In this document: piece after piece, positions 7,384-16,930 of the stretch | Position numbering within the stretch: the stretch's first letter is position 1 | How the letters are laid out: each line of letters opens with the position of its first letter | DNA from: Oceanisphaera avium | GTDB lineage: Bacteria; Pseudomonadota; Gammaproteobacteria; Enterobacterales; Aeromonadaceae | Direction: 5' to 3' | Assembly (NCBI RefSeq): GCF_002157875.1 | Contig: NZ_CP021376.1 | Location: forward strand, 2,418,501-2,482,500 | DNA length: 64,000 nt | Made by a program: the position numbers and the translations under genes | The notes under the pieces: generated by a model | What the model saw: only the letters and a program-made list of their open reading frames with translations | Databases searched by the model: none | Told to the model about the DNA's origin: nothing

Positions 7384-9915
7384 ATGGATATGCGACTGCA
7401 ACATAATCAGGATGATTGGGCGCGCCCCGCCAACTTGCACATCACGACACCTGAGTTGGACTGGCAACAGTTATGCCAGCAAGCCAGCTACAGCTGTGGG
7501 GCTTTGAATACTCGTTTTGTGTTTTTTGCCGGTGTAAGCACAACACCTCAGATAATTCCCGAGGCAAAGCTAACTAGGCCAGACTCTTGGACTTTGGCCG
7601 ACTATCAGCAAATATGGCGCCAAGCGAGCTTTTATCAGGCATTAGCAGCACCTAACAGTACGCTGAAGAATTACATGGCTATTCCTATTGCTCGGGCTAA
7701 GGTGCAAGGGTTGTTGGTGCTTCATTTTGCCGCTAGCGCACCTAAGCTTAGCCAAACACAGTATTTATTGCTTAATACCTTAGCCACCTATGCGGCGCTA
7801 TTGTATCAAGAACAAACGGCGCCGCAGTTGCTTAAAGTAGATACCGCGGCGGCCAATAAGCATAGAAAAGAACAGAGCTCACGGCGGTTATTTAAAAGGC
7901 TAAAAAAGCTATTTAATGATGTGCCCATTCCCATTAATGCCTTTGATGAACACCAGCGTTGTATTTTTTGGAATCAAGCCTGTGAACAAGTTTTAGGCTG
8001 GTCTAAAACTGAGATTAAGCAGCATCCTGCTCCGTTACAATTATTCTATCCCGATGAGCAAGAGCAACAACAATTAAAAGCGGCCTTCAATGGGGAATGT
8101 AACTCTGAATTTAAAGAGTGGCAGCTGCGCCATCGTAACGGCCAGCTCCTCACTATGCTGTGGGCGCACATTAAATTACCCAATGGCGACACCTTATGTG
8201 TGGGCCATGATATGAGTGTGCAACATGAAATAGCGCATTTACAGCGCTTGGCTACCAATGTCTTTGAGTCCAGCTACGACGGCATTATGGTCACGGATGC
8301 TGATCATTGTATTACTCATATTAATCCCGCTTTTACCCGCATTACAGGTTATCAACTTGATGAAGTGAAAGGGCGCTATCCCGACTTATTAAAATATTTA
8401 CCCGCCGATCGTAAGCTTTATCTCGAACTGGTGGCACATTTTAAAAGCCATGACTTTTGGCAAGGAGAGCTAACGGGATTACGAAAAAACGGTGAGAGCT
8501 ATTCATTGTTACTGGCCGTTACTGCCGTTAAAAGTGACGCCGGACAAGTGCTGAGTCATGTGTCTATATTTACGGATATTACTTATTTAAAACAGCATGA
8601 GGCGCAGTTACGCCATCAAGCGTTTCATGATGCCCTAACAGGAGTCCCTAATCGGTTACTGTTTGGTGAGCTGTTAGAGCGAGCCATTGCCAGTGCAGAA
8701 CGCGATAAAGGGCGCTTAGCAGTGTGTTATTTAGACTTGGATGGTTTTAAGGCCGTGAATGATAAATTGGGGCATGCGGCGGGAGATCAGTTATTAATAG
8801 AGGTGAGCCGGCGATTAGGCTCAATTACTCGAAGTTGTGATGCAATGTCGCGCTTAGGCGGCGATGAGTTTGCCTTGCTATTTACTGGCTTGCACTCGAT
8901 TGAAGAAGGAGAAGAAATACTAAAGCGCGTGCACAATATTATAAATCAGACGACCTATATTGAAGGTGAACAGGTTAAAGTATCGGCCAGTATTGGCGTG
9001 GCTTTGTATCCAGAAGATGCCGATGAAGCCGAGTTATTGCTGCGTTATGCAGACCAAGCCATGTATGAAGCTAAAAAACAGGGTAAAAATGGCTATGTTT
9101 TTTTTGATGAGAGCCAAACTTATGAACAACATAGCCATGCCCAGCAATTAGCCTTAATTAGCCAAGGCTTAGCAAGGGGGGAGTTATGTTTATATTACCT
9201 GCCCGCGATTGATCTCCATACCCAGCGCGTAGTGCGTCTTGAAGCCTTATTGCGCTGGCAGCATCCTCAGCAGGGGCTGCGCACGCCAAGCGATTTTTTA
9301 CCAATAGTGATGGGCAGTGCGTTAGAGCTGGAGCTAGGAGTTTGGGTCATTGAAGAAGTGCTTAAGCAAATAGAGATATGGCAACAGCAAGGACTGACTT
9401 TAAAGGTTAGTTTTAATGTGAGTGCCGGTCAGTTGTTAGATGACAATTTCACGCCTAAGTTAGCACACTTATTAAGTGCTTATCCTGCTTCTTTTGCTAG
9501 TCAGCTGGAGTTAGAGTTTCAAGAAAGTGCGATTCAAGCAGATATTAATGCGGCAGTAGATGCGCTACAGCGCTGTCGTGATCTGGGGATCAGCATGTCT
9601 ATTGATAACTTTGGTACCGGCTATTCGTCTTTAAGTCATCTTAACCAGCTTCCTATTGATACCATAAAAATAGATCGTAGCTTTATTAACGATCTATTAT
9701 CCAATGCGCATGATCTGAGTATGGTTACCAGTGTTATTCAGCTGGCCGCCGCCCTTAAGCTCAATGTGATGGCCGAAGGAGTAGAGGAAGCTGCTCAAGG
9801 CGTGCGTCTCTTACAATTAGGTTGTACTCAAGTGCAAGGGTTTGGTATTTCTCAGCCTATGCCAGCTGCTCATGTCCCGGCATGGCTTAAAAGCTGGAAC
9901 TATAAGCTGCAATAA
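7384..9915 (+). CDS. GAF-like/PAS/PAS/GGDEF/EAL cyclic-di-GMP protein
   Basis: The 843-residue soluble paralogue of the preceding gene adds a C-terminal EAL domain. GGDEF (492-496) and the I-site RSCD five residues before it are intact. In the EAL domain the catalytic EAL (620-622), the Asn of FNVSAGQLL, the Glu of LEFQES, the Lys of IKIDRSF, AEGVE and the Gln of VQGFG are present. The second Asp of the DDFGTG metal loop is Asn (D741, N742), and the Gln of the usual YQP before EAL is Leu (606). Phosphodiesterase activity is therefore uncertain. The ATG at 7384 is used; the ATG at 7390 is equally possible. Confidence 0.92.
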   Translation: MDMRLQHNQDDWARPANLHITTPELDWQQLCQQASYSCGALNTRFVFFAGVSTTPQIIPEAKLTRPDSWTLADYQQIWRQASFYQALAAPNSTLKNYMAIPIARAKVQGLLVLHFAASAPKLSQTQYLLLNTLATYAALLYQEQTAPQLLKVDTAAANKHRKEQSSRRLFKRLKKLFNDVPIPINAFDEHQRCIFWNQACEQVLGWSKTEIKQHPAPLQLFYPDEQEQQQLKAAFNGECNSEFKEWQLRHRNGQLLTMLWAHIKLPNGDTLCVGHDMSVQHEIAHLQRLATNVFESSYDGIMVTDADHCITHINPAFTRITGYQLDEVKGRYPDLLKYLPADRKLYLELVAHFKSHDFWQGELTGLRKNGESYSLLLAVTAVKSDAGQVLSHVSIFTDITYLKQHEAQLRHQAFHDALTGVPNRLLFGELLERAIASAERDKGRLAVCYLDLDGFKAVNDKLGHAAGDQLLIEVSRRLGSITRSCDAMSRLGGDEFALLFTGLHSIEEGEEILKRVHNIINQTTYIEGEQVKVSASIGVALYPEDADEAELLLRYADQAMYEAKKQGKNGYVFFDESQTYEQHSHAQQLALISQGLARGELCLYYLPAIDLHTQRVVRLEALLRWQHPQQGLRTPSDFLPIVMGSALELELGVWVIEEVLKQIEIWQQQGLTLKVSFNVSAGQLLDDNFTPKLAHLLSAYPASFASQLELEFQESAIQADINAAVDALQRCRDLGISMSIDNFGTGYSSLSHLNQLPIDTIKIDRSFINDLLSNAHDLSMVTSVIQLAAALKLNVMAEGVEEAAQGVRLLQLGCTQVQGFGISQPMPAAHVPAWLKSWNYKLQ

Positions 9916-9956
9916 TTTAAATTTACCTACTGTGCTTATTTTAAACTTGGTTAAAT

Positions 9957-9990
9957 AACAAGGTGCCTCTCAATGAGGCACTTTGTTGTT
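9957..9990 (+). terminator. intrinsic terminator after the second GGDEF gene
   Basis: Arms 9957-9969 and 9975-9987 form a 13-bp stem with one G-T pair and a five-base loop, followed by TTGTTTAA. It separates the second and third paralogues into different transcription units. Confidence 0.7.
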
Positions 9991-10304
9991 TAACATGAAG
10001 ATAAATATATGAATTGGTTTTTATTGCCCTAACTGACTAGCCGTTTTTAAAAGCGCCTTATATTAATTATGCTGATCATTTGCAACCTTGCTAATGTAGC
10101 GAGTTATTTTAGCTAATAAATTAATTTCATTTAAAGATGAATATTGGATGCTTAATAAAGAATAATAATAACCATTTGTCTTATATGAACTCATCTTATT
10201 TATGTGGTATAAAACTAAAACCACTAAGCTTAAACTTTAAAATGCTTTTACCTTAAAGATTGGCTTATTTTCGCACATACATGCCCATTATTATAAGTAG
10301 GAAT
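9991..10304. other. AT-rich leader and promoter region of the third GGDEF-EAL gene
   Basis: Roughly 310 bases, clearly AT-richer than the flanking genes, with a short inverted repeat GTGGT/ACCAC near 10204-10224. No riboswitch consensus, including the GEMM cyclic-di-GMP aptamers, and no coding sequence was recognised. Confidence 0.4.
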
Positions 10305-12860
10305 ATGCGCTCTCAAGGAAAAGAAGACGCCACCATTAGTGATGGCATAGTGCTCGTTGTTCAACAAAGCGATGAGTGGCGCAAGCTTTGCCAGCAAATA
10401 GTAGTGCTAACTAACGCTCAGCAAGCGTGTTTTATTTTTTTCGCTACTAACACTATTACTGTTATCGCCAGCGACCATAAGCCTAGTATTTGGTCTGAGG
10501 ACGATTATCGTCAGTTACTTAAAGAAAATCAGTTTTATCAGCTACTTGATAAGCCAAAAGAGCCACATAATAATTATGTGGCTATTCCTATTAAACGAGG
10601 TGAGCTAACCGCTTTATTATTGCTAACCTATGTTAACAATCAGCCCGCGGCGCCTTCGTTTCTTAGTTTAAAGGATGAGCAAACTAGCCTTTTAGATATA
10701 TTGGCTTTACAAGGAGCGCTATTGTGGCAAGAGCAGCACTGGTATGGTGCTGCGGCTCATGGCTTTGATAATGAAGAAAGACCTGTACCTGAAGTGAGTT
10801 CAGGGGGATTATTTAAACGATTAAAACAGTTGTTTCACCAAGCGCCTATTTTAGTGAATGCCTTTGATGCACAGGGGCGCTGTATTTTATGGAACCAAGC
10901 TTGTGAAAAAACCTTTGGCTGGAGCCGAGCAGAAATAAAAAGTCACCCTTCGCCTTTTCTTTTATTTTACCCCGATGGCGAAGAGCGCCAGCGAATGATT
11001 AGTGCCTTGCATACCAGTAACCATTCTGAATTTGTAGAATGGCGACCTTTTAATCGAGCCGGGCAGCGACTGACTATCTTATGGGCACACGTTAGCTTGC
11101 CACATGGCGGGGCGTTATGCGTTGGCCATGATATTAGCCAGCAAATCCAAGCGCTTAATGAGCAGCGTTTGGCGGCTAATGTGTTTGAGTCCAGCTATGA
11201 TGGTATCGTTATTTCTGATCCTCATCATCGCATTACCCATATTAACTCGGCTTTTACGCGTATTACTGGTTTTACGCCAGCAGATATTATTGGCCGCAGT
11301 CCCTATCAGCCCACTCATATAGTTTTTGAGAGTAAGTTTTATCTCTCGTTACGCGAGCAACTTAAAACTCAAGACTATTGGCATGGTGAGCTGAATGGGC
11401 GCAGAAAAAATGACGAACAATGCATCTTGCGCTTAGCTGTGACTGTGGTGCGCGATGAAAAAGGACAGGTCGTAAACCATGTGACTATCTTGTCTGACAT
11501 CACTCATTTAAAGCAGCATGAAAATAATCTTAAGCATCAAGCTTTTCACGACTCGCTTACAGGTATTCCTAATCGTTTATTATTTGGTGAGTTATTAGAG
11601 CGCGCTATTACTACCAACCAGCGTAACCAGAGCCAATTAGCGGTCTGCTATTTAGACCTAGATGGCTTTAAATTAGTCAATGACAGCTTTGGTCACGCCG
11701 CAGGAGATAACCTGTTAATAGAAGTCAGTCAGCGTTTGGCAGCAATTACTCGAGGCTGTGATGCGGTGGCGCGTTTAGGCGGGGATGAGTTTGTATTGCT
11801 CTTTAGCGGGCTAAACTCAAAACAAGAATGTGACTCTATATTACAGCGTGTTAAAAAAGTGATTTGTGAACCCGTCATCCTAGATGAGGGAGTAGTGACA
11901 ATTTCCGCAAGTATTGGAGTGGCCTTATATCCGCAAGATGCCGATGAGGCAGAGTTATTATTGCGCTATGCGGATCAAGCGATGTATCAAGCTAAGGCGC
12001 AAGGTAAAAACGACTATGTCTTTTTTGATGTGACCTTACAACAGCAAGCACGCAGTGCCACCCAGCGCCTTGAGCAGTTGCAAGAAGGATTTCGCCGAGG
12101 TGAGTTCTTACTTCACTACCAGCCTGCCATTGACTTAAAAACGCAACAAGTCATTAGACTGGAAGCCCTTTTACGCTGGTCTCATCCTGAACTGGGCTTA
12201 TTAGCGCCGGCGGATTTTTTACCCGTGTTAAACGGTAGCTATTTAGAGCTTGAGCTAGGGCTGTGGGTGGTTAAGCAAATACTCGAGCAGTTACAGCTTT
12301 GGCAAGCGCAAGGGCTGACCCTGACAGTGAGTATTAATGTAGGGACAGGGCAGTTATTGCATAAAGATTTTGTTAATCAGTTTAGCCAATTGCTCGCGCT
12401 TTATCCGAGCTCCTTTAGCCGCTTATTGGCCCTGGAGTTTCAAGAAAAGGCCCTATTAAGTGATGTGCAAGCTGCTATGGCAGTTTTACAGTGCTGTCGA
12501 GATTTAGGCGTTAGTACCACCTTAGATAACTTTGGCCTAGGACACGCCTCGCTAAATCATCTTCACCAGCTGCCCTTAGATGCCATTAAAATTGATCGCA
12601 GCTTTATCAGTGACTTACTCACTAATCAGCGCCATGTCAGCTTGGTACAAAGTGTTATTCAATTAGCAGCAGCCCTAAAGCTCGGCGTGACCGCTGAGGG
12701 CGTGGAAAAGCACGAACAAAGTGACCGCTTACAAGAGCTGGGTTGCTTTCAAATTCAAGGCTATGGCGTGGCGCTGCCCATGCCGGCAGAGCAAGTACAA
12801 GAGTGGCTGGGTGTGTGGGAGCGCAGTGATAAGCGCCTAGGTCAGGTGCAAGCCAAATAA
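10305..12860 (+). CDS. GAF-like/PAS/PAS/GGDEF/EAL protein with altered EAL active site
   Basis: The 851-residue protein is the third tandem paralogue. The ATG at 10305 is chosen because it gives the same N-terminal length as its neighbours and has AGGA just upstream; earlier starts at 10260 and 10281 are less likely. GGDEF (492-496) and the I-site RGCD are intact. In the EAL domain YQP and EAL (620-622) are kept, as are the Asn of INVGTGQLL, the Lys of IKIDRSF, AEGVE and IQGYG. The metal loop is more degraded than in the neighbour: DDFGTGYSS has become DNFGLGHAS (D741, N742). The protein may be chiefly a cyclase, with the EAL domain weak or used for binding. Confidence 0.91.
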   Translation: MRSQGKEDATISDGIVLVVQQSDEWRKLCQQIVVLTNAQQACFIFFATNTITVIASDHKPSIWSEDDYRQLLKENQFYQLLDKPKEPHNNYVAIPIKRGELTALLLLTYVNNQPAAPSFLSLKDEQTSLLDILALQGALLWQEQHWYGAAAHGFDNEERPVPEVSSGGLFKRLKQLFHQAPILVNAFDAQGRCILWNQACEKTFGWSRAEIKSHPSPFLLFYPDGEERQRMISALHTSNHSEFVEWRPFNRAGQRLTILWAHVSLPHGGALCVGHDISQQIQALNEQRLAANVFESSYDGIVISDPHHRITHINSAFTRITGFTPADIIGRSPYQPTHIVFESKFYLSLREQLKTQDYWHGELNGRRKNDEQCILRLAVTVVRDEKGQVVNHVTILSDITHLKQHENNLKHQAFHDSLTGIPNRLLFGELLERAITTNQRNQSQLAVCYLDLDGFKLVNDSFGHAAGDNLLIEVSQRLAAITRGCDAVARLGGDEFVLLFSGLNSKQECDSILQRVKKVICEPVILDEGVVTISASIGVALYPQDADEAELLLRYADQAMYQAKAQGKNDYVFFDVTLQQQARSATQRLEQLQEGFRRGEFLLHYQPAIDLKTQQVIRLEALLRWSHPELGLLAPADFLPVLNGSYLELELGLWVVKQILEQLQLWQAQGLTLTVSINVGTGQLLHKDFVNQFSQLLALYPSSFSRLLALEFQEKALLSDVQAAMAVLQCCRDLGVSTTLDNFGLGHASLNHLHQLPLDAIKIDRSFISDLLTNQRHVSLVQSVIQLAAALKLGVTAEGVEKHEQSDRLQELGCFQIQGYGVALPMPAEQVQEWLGVWERSDKRLGQVQAK

Positions 12861-12899
12861 TGGCTTGCACTGTTATTAAGGGTGCCGTTGTTTAAGAGA

Positions 12900-13760
12900 T
12901 TAGTGAAGAGTGGGTGGCTCACTAAATAAAGCACTGATATCGTCTTGATCAAACTGGTATTGCTGAGCGCAATAATCACAGTTCATTTCAATTTTCCCCT
13001 GTTCTTGTAGGATATCTTGCGCTTCTGCTTCTCCTACTTGCAACAACGCTTGCTCACATTTTTCCCGTGAACACGTGCATTGAAAACTCACGGCTTGCGG
13101 ATCGAAGACGCGCACTGACTCTTGATGGTAGAGTCGATACAGCACTTCATGGGCATCTAAATTAAGAAGTTCTTGGGGCTTGATGGTTTGAGTAAGGGCT
13201 TCAAGATGTGAAAACTCTTCTCCTTGGCCGTCTGGTAAAGCTTGCAGCAACATGCCGGCACAGCGCGGTGTGTCTTGGCTTAAGTCGGTAAATAGCCAAA
13301 TGCGCGTAGTCAGCTGCTCAGATTGAGCAAAGTAATTTTCTAAGCTCTCACTTAAGGAGTGCTCGCCTAACTCCACTATCCCTTGATAGCGTTCGCCTTC
13401 ATTAGGCGTAATAGTAATGGCCAAATACCCTTTACCCACTATTTTAGACAGCGTATCGGAATCGGGCACTTCCCCTTCCCAGCGTGCGACACCCCGTAGC
13501 TGCTGTAAGTTATCTCCGTTAATAACCGCCAATGAGACAGGGCCATCACCTTGCAACTGCACGGTAATATGGCCTTCAAACTTAAGTGTGGCCGTCAGTA
13601 AACTGGTAGCGGTAAGCAATTCACCGAGCAAGCGCTGCACCGGAGCGGGGTAGCTTTGAGAAGCCAGCACCTGTTGATAGCTGTGCTGTAACTGAACCAG
13701 CTCGCCACGAACTTGATAGTTATCAAAAAGATAGCGGTGCAATGTGTCTATATGAGTCAT
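12900..13760 (-). CDS. hslO: redox-regulated chaperone Hsp33
   Basis: The 286-residue cytoplasmic holdase is switched on by oxidation. The N-terminal domain contains [21 protein letters not shown] and the C-terminal redox switch carries the four zinc-binding cysteines as C-x-C ([10 protein letters not shown]) and C-x-x-C ([10 protein letters not shown]). An extra Cys follows the first pair, as in many homologues. The ATG at 13760 has AGGA upstream. It lies 221 bases downstream of hslR on the same strand, the usual hslR-hslO pairing of heat-shock genes. Confidence 0.96.
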   Translation of the reverse strand: MTHIDTLHRYLFDNYQVRGELVQLQHSYQQVLASQSYPAPVQRLLGELLTATSLLTATLKFEGHITVQLQGDGPVSLAVINGDNLQQLRGVARWEGEVPDSDTLSKIVGKGYLAITITPNEGERYQGIVELGEHSLSESLENYFAQSEQLTTRIWLFTDLSQDTPRCAGMLLQALPDGQGEEFSHLEALTQTIKPQELLNLDAHEVLYRLYHQESVRVFDPQAVSFQCTCSREKCEQALLQVGEAEAQDILQEQGKIEMNCDYCAQQYQFDQDDISALFSEPPTLH

Positions 13761-13981
13761 AAAAATCCTGTCTGGGCTTGAGGCACTATGAAGGGTGCTG
13801 TAAGCGGTTACCTAATAAATATGGGGGCAAGTTCGTAACTAACAAGAGCTGAGAGTGCCTTACGGTCTATGTTAAAGATAAACCCTACTTGCAGCAGAAT
13901 AAATGCATCAAAATTGGGCTCGACCAGCTCGTTGCTGTTTTTAATTGTCTTTAGCTTAGTGCTGCAAGCTCCCCGCAGGGC

Positions 13982-14386
13982 TTATTCTTGACCATGCTTA
14001 ACTTTTAGCAAAGAACGACGCTCTTTTTTATCGGGCTTGCGTTGTGGGCTGGGGGTAAATTGATTATTAAGTTTACGCGCCTCGGCATTGAGCTCACGTT
14101 TTTTAATGCTCTCTGGCGTCTCATCATATAAGAGTTGCGCCTGCTCAGCTTTCCCTCTGTGCTCGCTTAGGGCGAGTACCTGAACTTCTCGTTCGTCGTC
14201 ACCTTGGCGTAATTTAATAGTATCGCCGATTTCTACTATTTTGCTGGGCTTAGTGCGCTGACCATTATAATGCACTTTACCTCCTTCAATCATAGCGCGC
14301 GCTATGCTGCGCGTTTTATAAAACCGAGCCGCCCACAGCCATTTATCTAATCGCACCTTGCTTATGATTGTGTTCATCTCGTCCAT
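13982..14386 (-). CDS. hslR: ribosome-associated heat shock protein Hsp15
   Basis: The product has about 134 residues. The N-terminal S4-type RNA-binding domain is unmistakable (VRLDKWLWAARFYKTRS, GGKVHYNGQRTKPSKIV) and is followed by a basic tail (RKPDKKERRSLLKVKHG). Hsp15 binds free 50S subunits that carry stalled nascent chains. The frame stays open to 14425, but a start at 14386 (or 14377) gives the normal family length, so the start is approximate. nudE is divergent, and hslO follows, as in the E. coli hslR-hslO pair. Confidence 0.93.
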   Translation of the reverse strand: MDEMNTIISKVRLDKWLWAARFYKTRSIARAMIEGGKVHYNGQRTKPSKIVEIGDTIKLRQGDDEREVQVLALSEHRGKAEQAQLLYDETPESIKKRELNAEARKLNNQFTPSPQRKPDKKERRSLLKVKHGQE

Positions 14387-14528
14387 CTTGCTTGTTGACT
14401 GACAAATAATGATAACAGATGCCACCTTAATTGGCTGTGCTAGCCTGCTGAACCGAATATGCTGAGCAGACGCATGCGCCTAGTTAGGATAAGCTCTTAA
14501 TAGAGCTAGCCGATAGAGGATGTGAGCA

Positions 14529-15092
14529 GTGGGCGATAACAAACAAAAACCTCAAATTTTACACACTGAGTTAGTGGCACAAAGTCGCTTATTTAAGGTG
14601 GAGTCGGTGCATCTTAGATTTAGTAATGGGGTAGAGCGCCTCTACGAGCGCATGAGAAACGGCGGCAATGGCGCTGTGATGCTAGTGCCCCTATTAGACA
14701 AAGACACCCTATTATTAATTCGTGAGTATTGTGCCGGCACCGACAGTTATGAATTGGGTTTTCCAAAAGGGCTCATAGACCCGGGTGAAAATGCTTTTGA
14801 AGCAGGCAACCGAGAGCTGATGGAAGAAGTGGGCTATGGTGCGCGACAACTCACACCTTTAAAGCAAGTGACGCTAGCACCTAGCCATTTTGGTAGCCGT
14901 ATGGATATATTATTGGCGCAAGACTTATACCCAGAATGGCGAGCAGGCGATGAGCCTGAGCCACTAGAAGTGGTGCCATGGCGCCTAGACAAATTGTATG
15001 ATTTATTAGCGCACCCCGATTTTAGCGAGGCGCGCAGTATTTGTGGCTTATATTTATTACAAAACTGGCTTAACAGTAGCAATGCAAAGTAA
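14529..15092 (+). CDS. nudE: ADP compounds hydrolase NudE (Nudix)
   Basis: The 187-residue product matches NudE, which cleaves ADP-ribose, AppnA and NADH. The Nudix box runs from GLIDPGENAFEAGNREL through MEEVGYG (about residues 79-101) and holds the metal-binding Glu cluster. The start is GTG at 14529, with AGAGGA a few bases upstream. nudE lies next to hslR-hslO in E. coli and next to cysQ in vibrios. Here hslR diverges from it, and cysQ follows after two other genes. Confidence 0.94.
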   Translation: MGDNKQKPQILHTELVAQSRLFKVESVHLRFSNGVERLYERMRNGGNGAVMLVPLLDKDTLLLIREYCAGTDSYELGFPKGLIDPGENAFEAGNRELMEEVGYGARQLTPLKQVTLAPSHFGSRMDILLAQDLYPEWRAGDEPEPLEVVPWRLDKLYDLLAHPDFSEARSICGLYLLQNWLNSSNAK

Positions 15093-15233
15093 TTAACTAA
15101 GATTAAAAATGGTATTCATAAATAGAGCAATAGCTTTAAATTGTTATATTTTTTAAGTGGTTAAATATATAAAGCAACAACCATTAAACAACCGTAGTTA
15201 ATTGAATTACATTATTATTCTATAAATAATAAA

Positions 15234-15269
15234 AGAGAGCGCCATAGACTAATGCGTTCTCTATTTTTT
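15234..15269. terminator. bidirectional terminator between nudE and the glycosyltransferase
   Basis: Arms AGAGAGCGC (15234-15242) and GCGTTCTCT (15254-15262) pair with one G-T, flanked by AAAA and ATTTTTTA. The two genes converge here, so it can serve both. Confidence 0.75.
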
Positions 15270-15277
15270 AGCTAAGA

Positions 15278-16183
15278 TTAAAGGTTAAGTACATTAAGCG
15301 GATTAAGCTTACCTCTAATCAAATCGGAAATGGCGCGTGCATTGCCTTTTAAGCGACCGGAGTAATCTTTAATTCGCACGCCTCGTAATGTCTTAGACGA
15401 GTTGCTCGCCACGTTTTTGCTCATTAGCTTAACCGCAGCCGGCCAAGGCATGCTGCCTTTTTTGATTAAATAAAGCGGGTTGGCAATTTGCGAGTAGCCA
15501 AAACGAACTCCGCTAGTACGGCCATTGCTGGTACCTAAATGCACACCTTTAGTAGCGGACACTTTTCGTAAGACACCATACTTAAGTGCTCGGTGGGCAA
15601 AGTCGTAATCTTCTTGCCAAGAATACATGGGTAAGTTTTCATCGAATCTTTGCAGTTGCATTATCTTACCTGCATACGCCATATTGCAGCCATATAAGCC
15701 CTGCACAGCGCTTGGTTTCTCATGGGTATCTGCTGACTGACTCGTTAAGTAGTTCTGAGCCTCTTCCTCAGGAATACCGAATTCAAGATGAACTCCATCC
15801 GCTAAAACTAAACCTGTAATACCGACCACGTCAGTATTCTCAGTAAAGTATTTTTGTGCCTCAGCTATCCAGTTCTGGGCGGGTCGGAAATCATCATCAA
15901 AAAATGTGACGAACCAATCTTGCTCTACGGCTAATTCAGGCTGAGTAGTTAGCAAGGTCTCAATACCTGCATTTCGTTGAATACATAACCCCGCGTTAGA
16001 TATAACCAGCTCGCCTTTTTTTTGCTCTATAAAAGGATGAGTTTCTAAACCTTCGATATCACTCTGTTCGCTACCGACAACCACTACATAGTGCGGCATA
16101 AGACTTTGATTCAACAAATAATCTAATAATACTTTGGTTTCTTTTGCTCTGCCTTTTGTAGCAACAATAACAAACGGTTTCAT
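15278..16183 (-). CDS. family 2-type glycosyltransferase
   Basis: The product is about 301 residues long. It has a GT-A fold: KPFVIVATKGRAKET at the start, the metal/nucleotide-binding FFDDDFRP (about residue 115) and the downstream acidic WQEDYDFAHRA (about 205), as in GT2 enzymes. It lacks membrane segments, so it is a soluble or peripheral enzyme that probably adds sugars to a surface polysaccharide. ATG at 16183 is preferred over a TTG five codons upstream. It lies alone in AT-rich DNA, separating nudE from cysQ, with no other polysaccharide genes nearby. The sugar and acceptor are unknown. Confidence 0.82.
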   Translation of the reverse strand: MKPFVIVATKGRAKETKVLLDYLLNQSLMPHYVVVVGSEQSDIEGLETHPFIEQKKGELVISNAGLCIQRNAGIETLLTTQPELAVEQDWFVTFFDDDFRPAQNWIAEAQKYFTENTDVVGITGLVLADGVHLEFGIPEEEAQNYLTSQSADTHEKPSAVQGLYGCNMAYAGKIMQLQRFDENLPMYSWQEDYDFAHRALKYGVLRKVSATKGVHLGTSNGRTSGVRFGYSQIANPLYLIKKGSMPWPAAVKLMSKNVASNSSKTLRGVRIKDYSGRLKGNARAISDLIRGKLNPLNVLNL

Positions 16184-16471
16184 ATATAATATATCCAAGT
16201 AAAAGTTAACAATTGAATCTTAAAGTTCACATTCTCAGTAGTTATATAACAGCAGGCAGACGTGTAGGTATGCCAATAATAAGATTGGTCACCCGAGCAG
16301 CAAGTTATTAAAAACTCATTTGCGGAAAAAAAGATACGTAATCTTGTAAAGCTGGAATATCATACAGTGCTCAAATAAAATTCCAAGTCAAAGCTTAAAT
16401 AATAAATAGATTTAGTATTTTATTAACAATTAATAGCAGGCTCTTTTACTTTCTCTGAGCCTGCCAAAATA

Positions 16472-16930
16472 TTAGGCGGGATTTTTTTCAGCGTAAAGAG
16501 TGAAAGGTTTACTCTGTTCGTCTATGGGTAAGTGCTCAACCTTGGCACCCTGTTGGCCAAAGGACTGCTGCATACGAGCGTAGCCTTGTTCAGTGGAATA
16601 ACCAAAGGGCCCGCCAATTTCATCATCGGCGCAAAATACTACCCGCTCTACACCGGCATTAACCATGGCTGCCATACACATAGGGCAAGGCTTTCCACTG
16701 GCGTACATTATGCTACCCGGATGAGTGAAGCGAGCGTGTTCACGGCTAGCGATACGCAGTGCCTGAATTTCTGCATGAGCGGTGGGGTCGTGATCCACAT
16801 GGGCCTGGTTCATGGCTTCGGCTAATACTTTTCCGTCTTGGACTAAAATTGCGCCAAAGGGCTCTCCGCCTTGTGCCACGCTCTCGCATGCCAAGTCCAC
16901 GGCACGTTGTATTAAACTTTTATCATTCAT
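16472..16930 (-). CDS. nucleoside/guanine deaminase family protein
   Basis: The 152-residue cytidine-deaminase-fold enzyme has zinc ligands in HAEIQALR (about 53-60) and PCPMCMAAM (about 82-90), the Glu of HAE being the proton shuttle. The overall pattern (PFGAILV, DPTAHAE) resembles bacterial guanine deaminase of the GuaD type more than TadA, but the substrate is not settled by sequence alone. ATG 16930 is preceded by AAAGGAG. It is transcribed on the minus strand with a gap of nearly 290 bases to the glycosyltransferase downstream, so probably on its own. Confidence 0.85.
   Translation of the reverse strand: MNDKSLIQRAVDLACESVAQGGEPFGAILVQDGKVLAEAMNQAHVDHDPTAHAEIQALRIASREHARFTHPGSIMYASGKPCPMCMAAMVNAGVERVVFCADDEIGGPFGYSTEQGYARMQQSFGQQGAKVEHLPIDEQSKPFTLYAEKNPA

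Noticed and set aside
9991..10304. Cyclic-di-GMP riboswitch before the third GGDEF gene
   Set aside because: The GEMM core and its conserved joining loops were not found on either strand.
13849..13854. CTGAGA in the hslR-hslO gap, as in TPP riboswitches
   Set aside because: The rest of the aptamer, including the GAACCTGAT segment, is missing and no thiamine gene follows.
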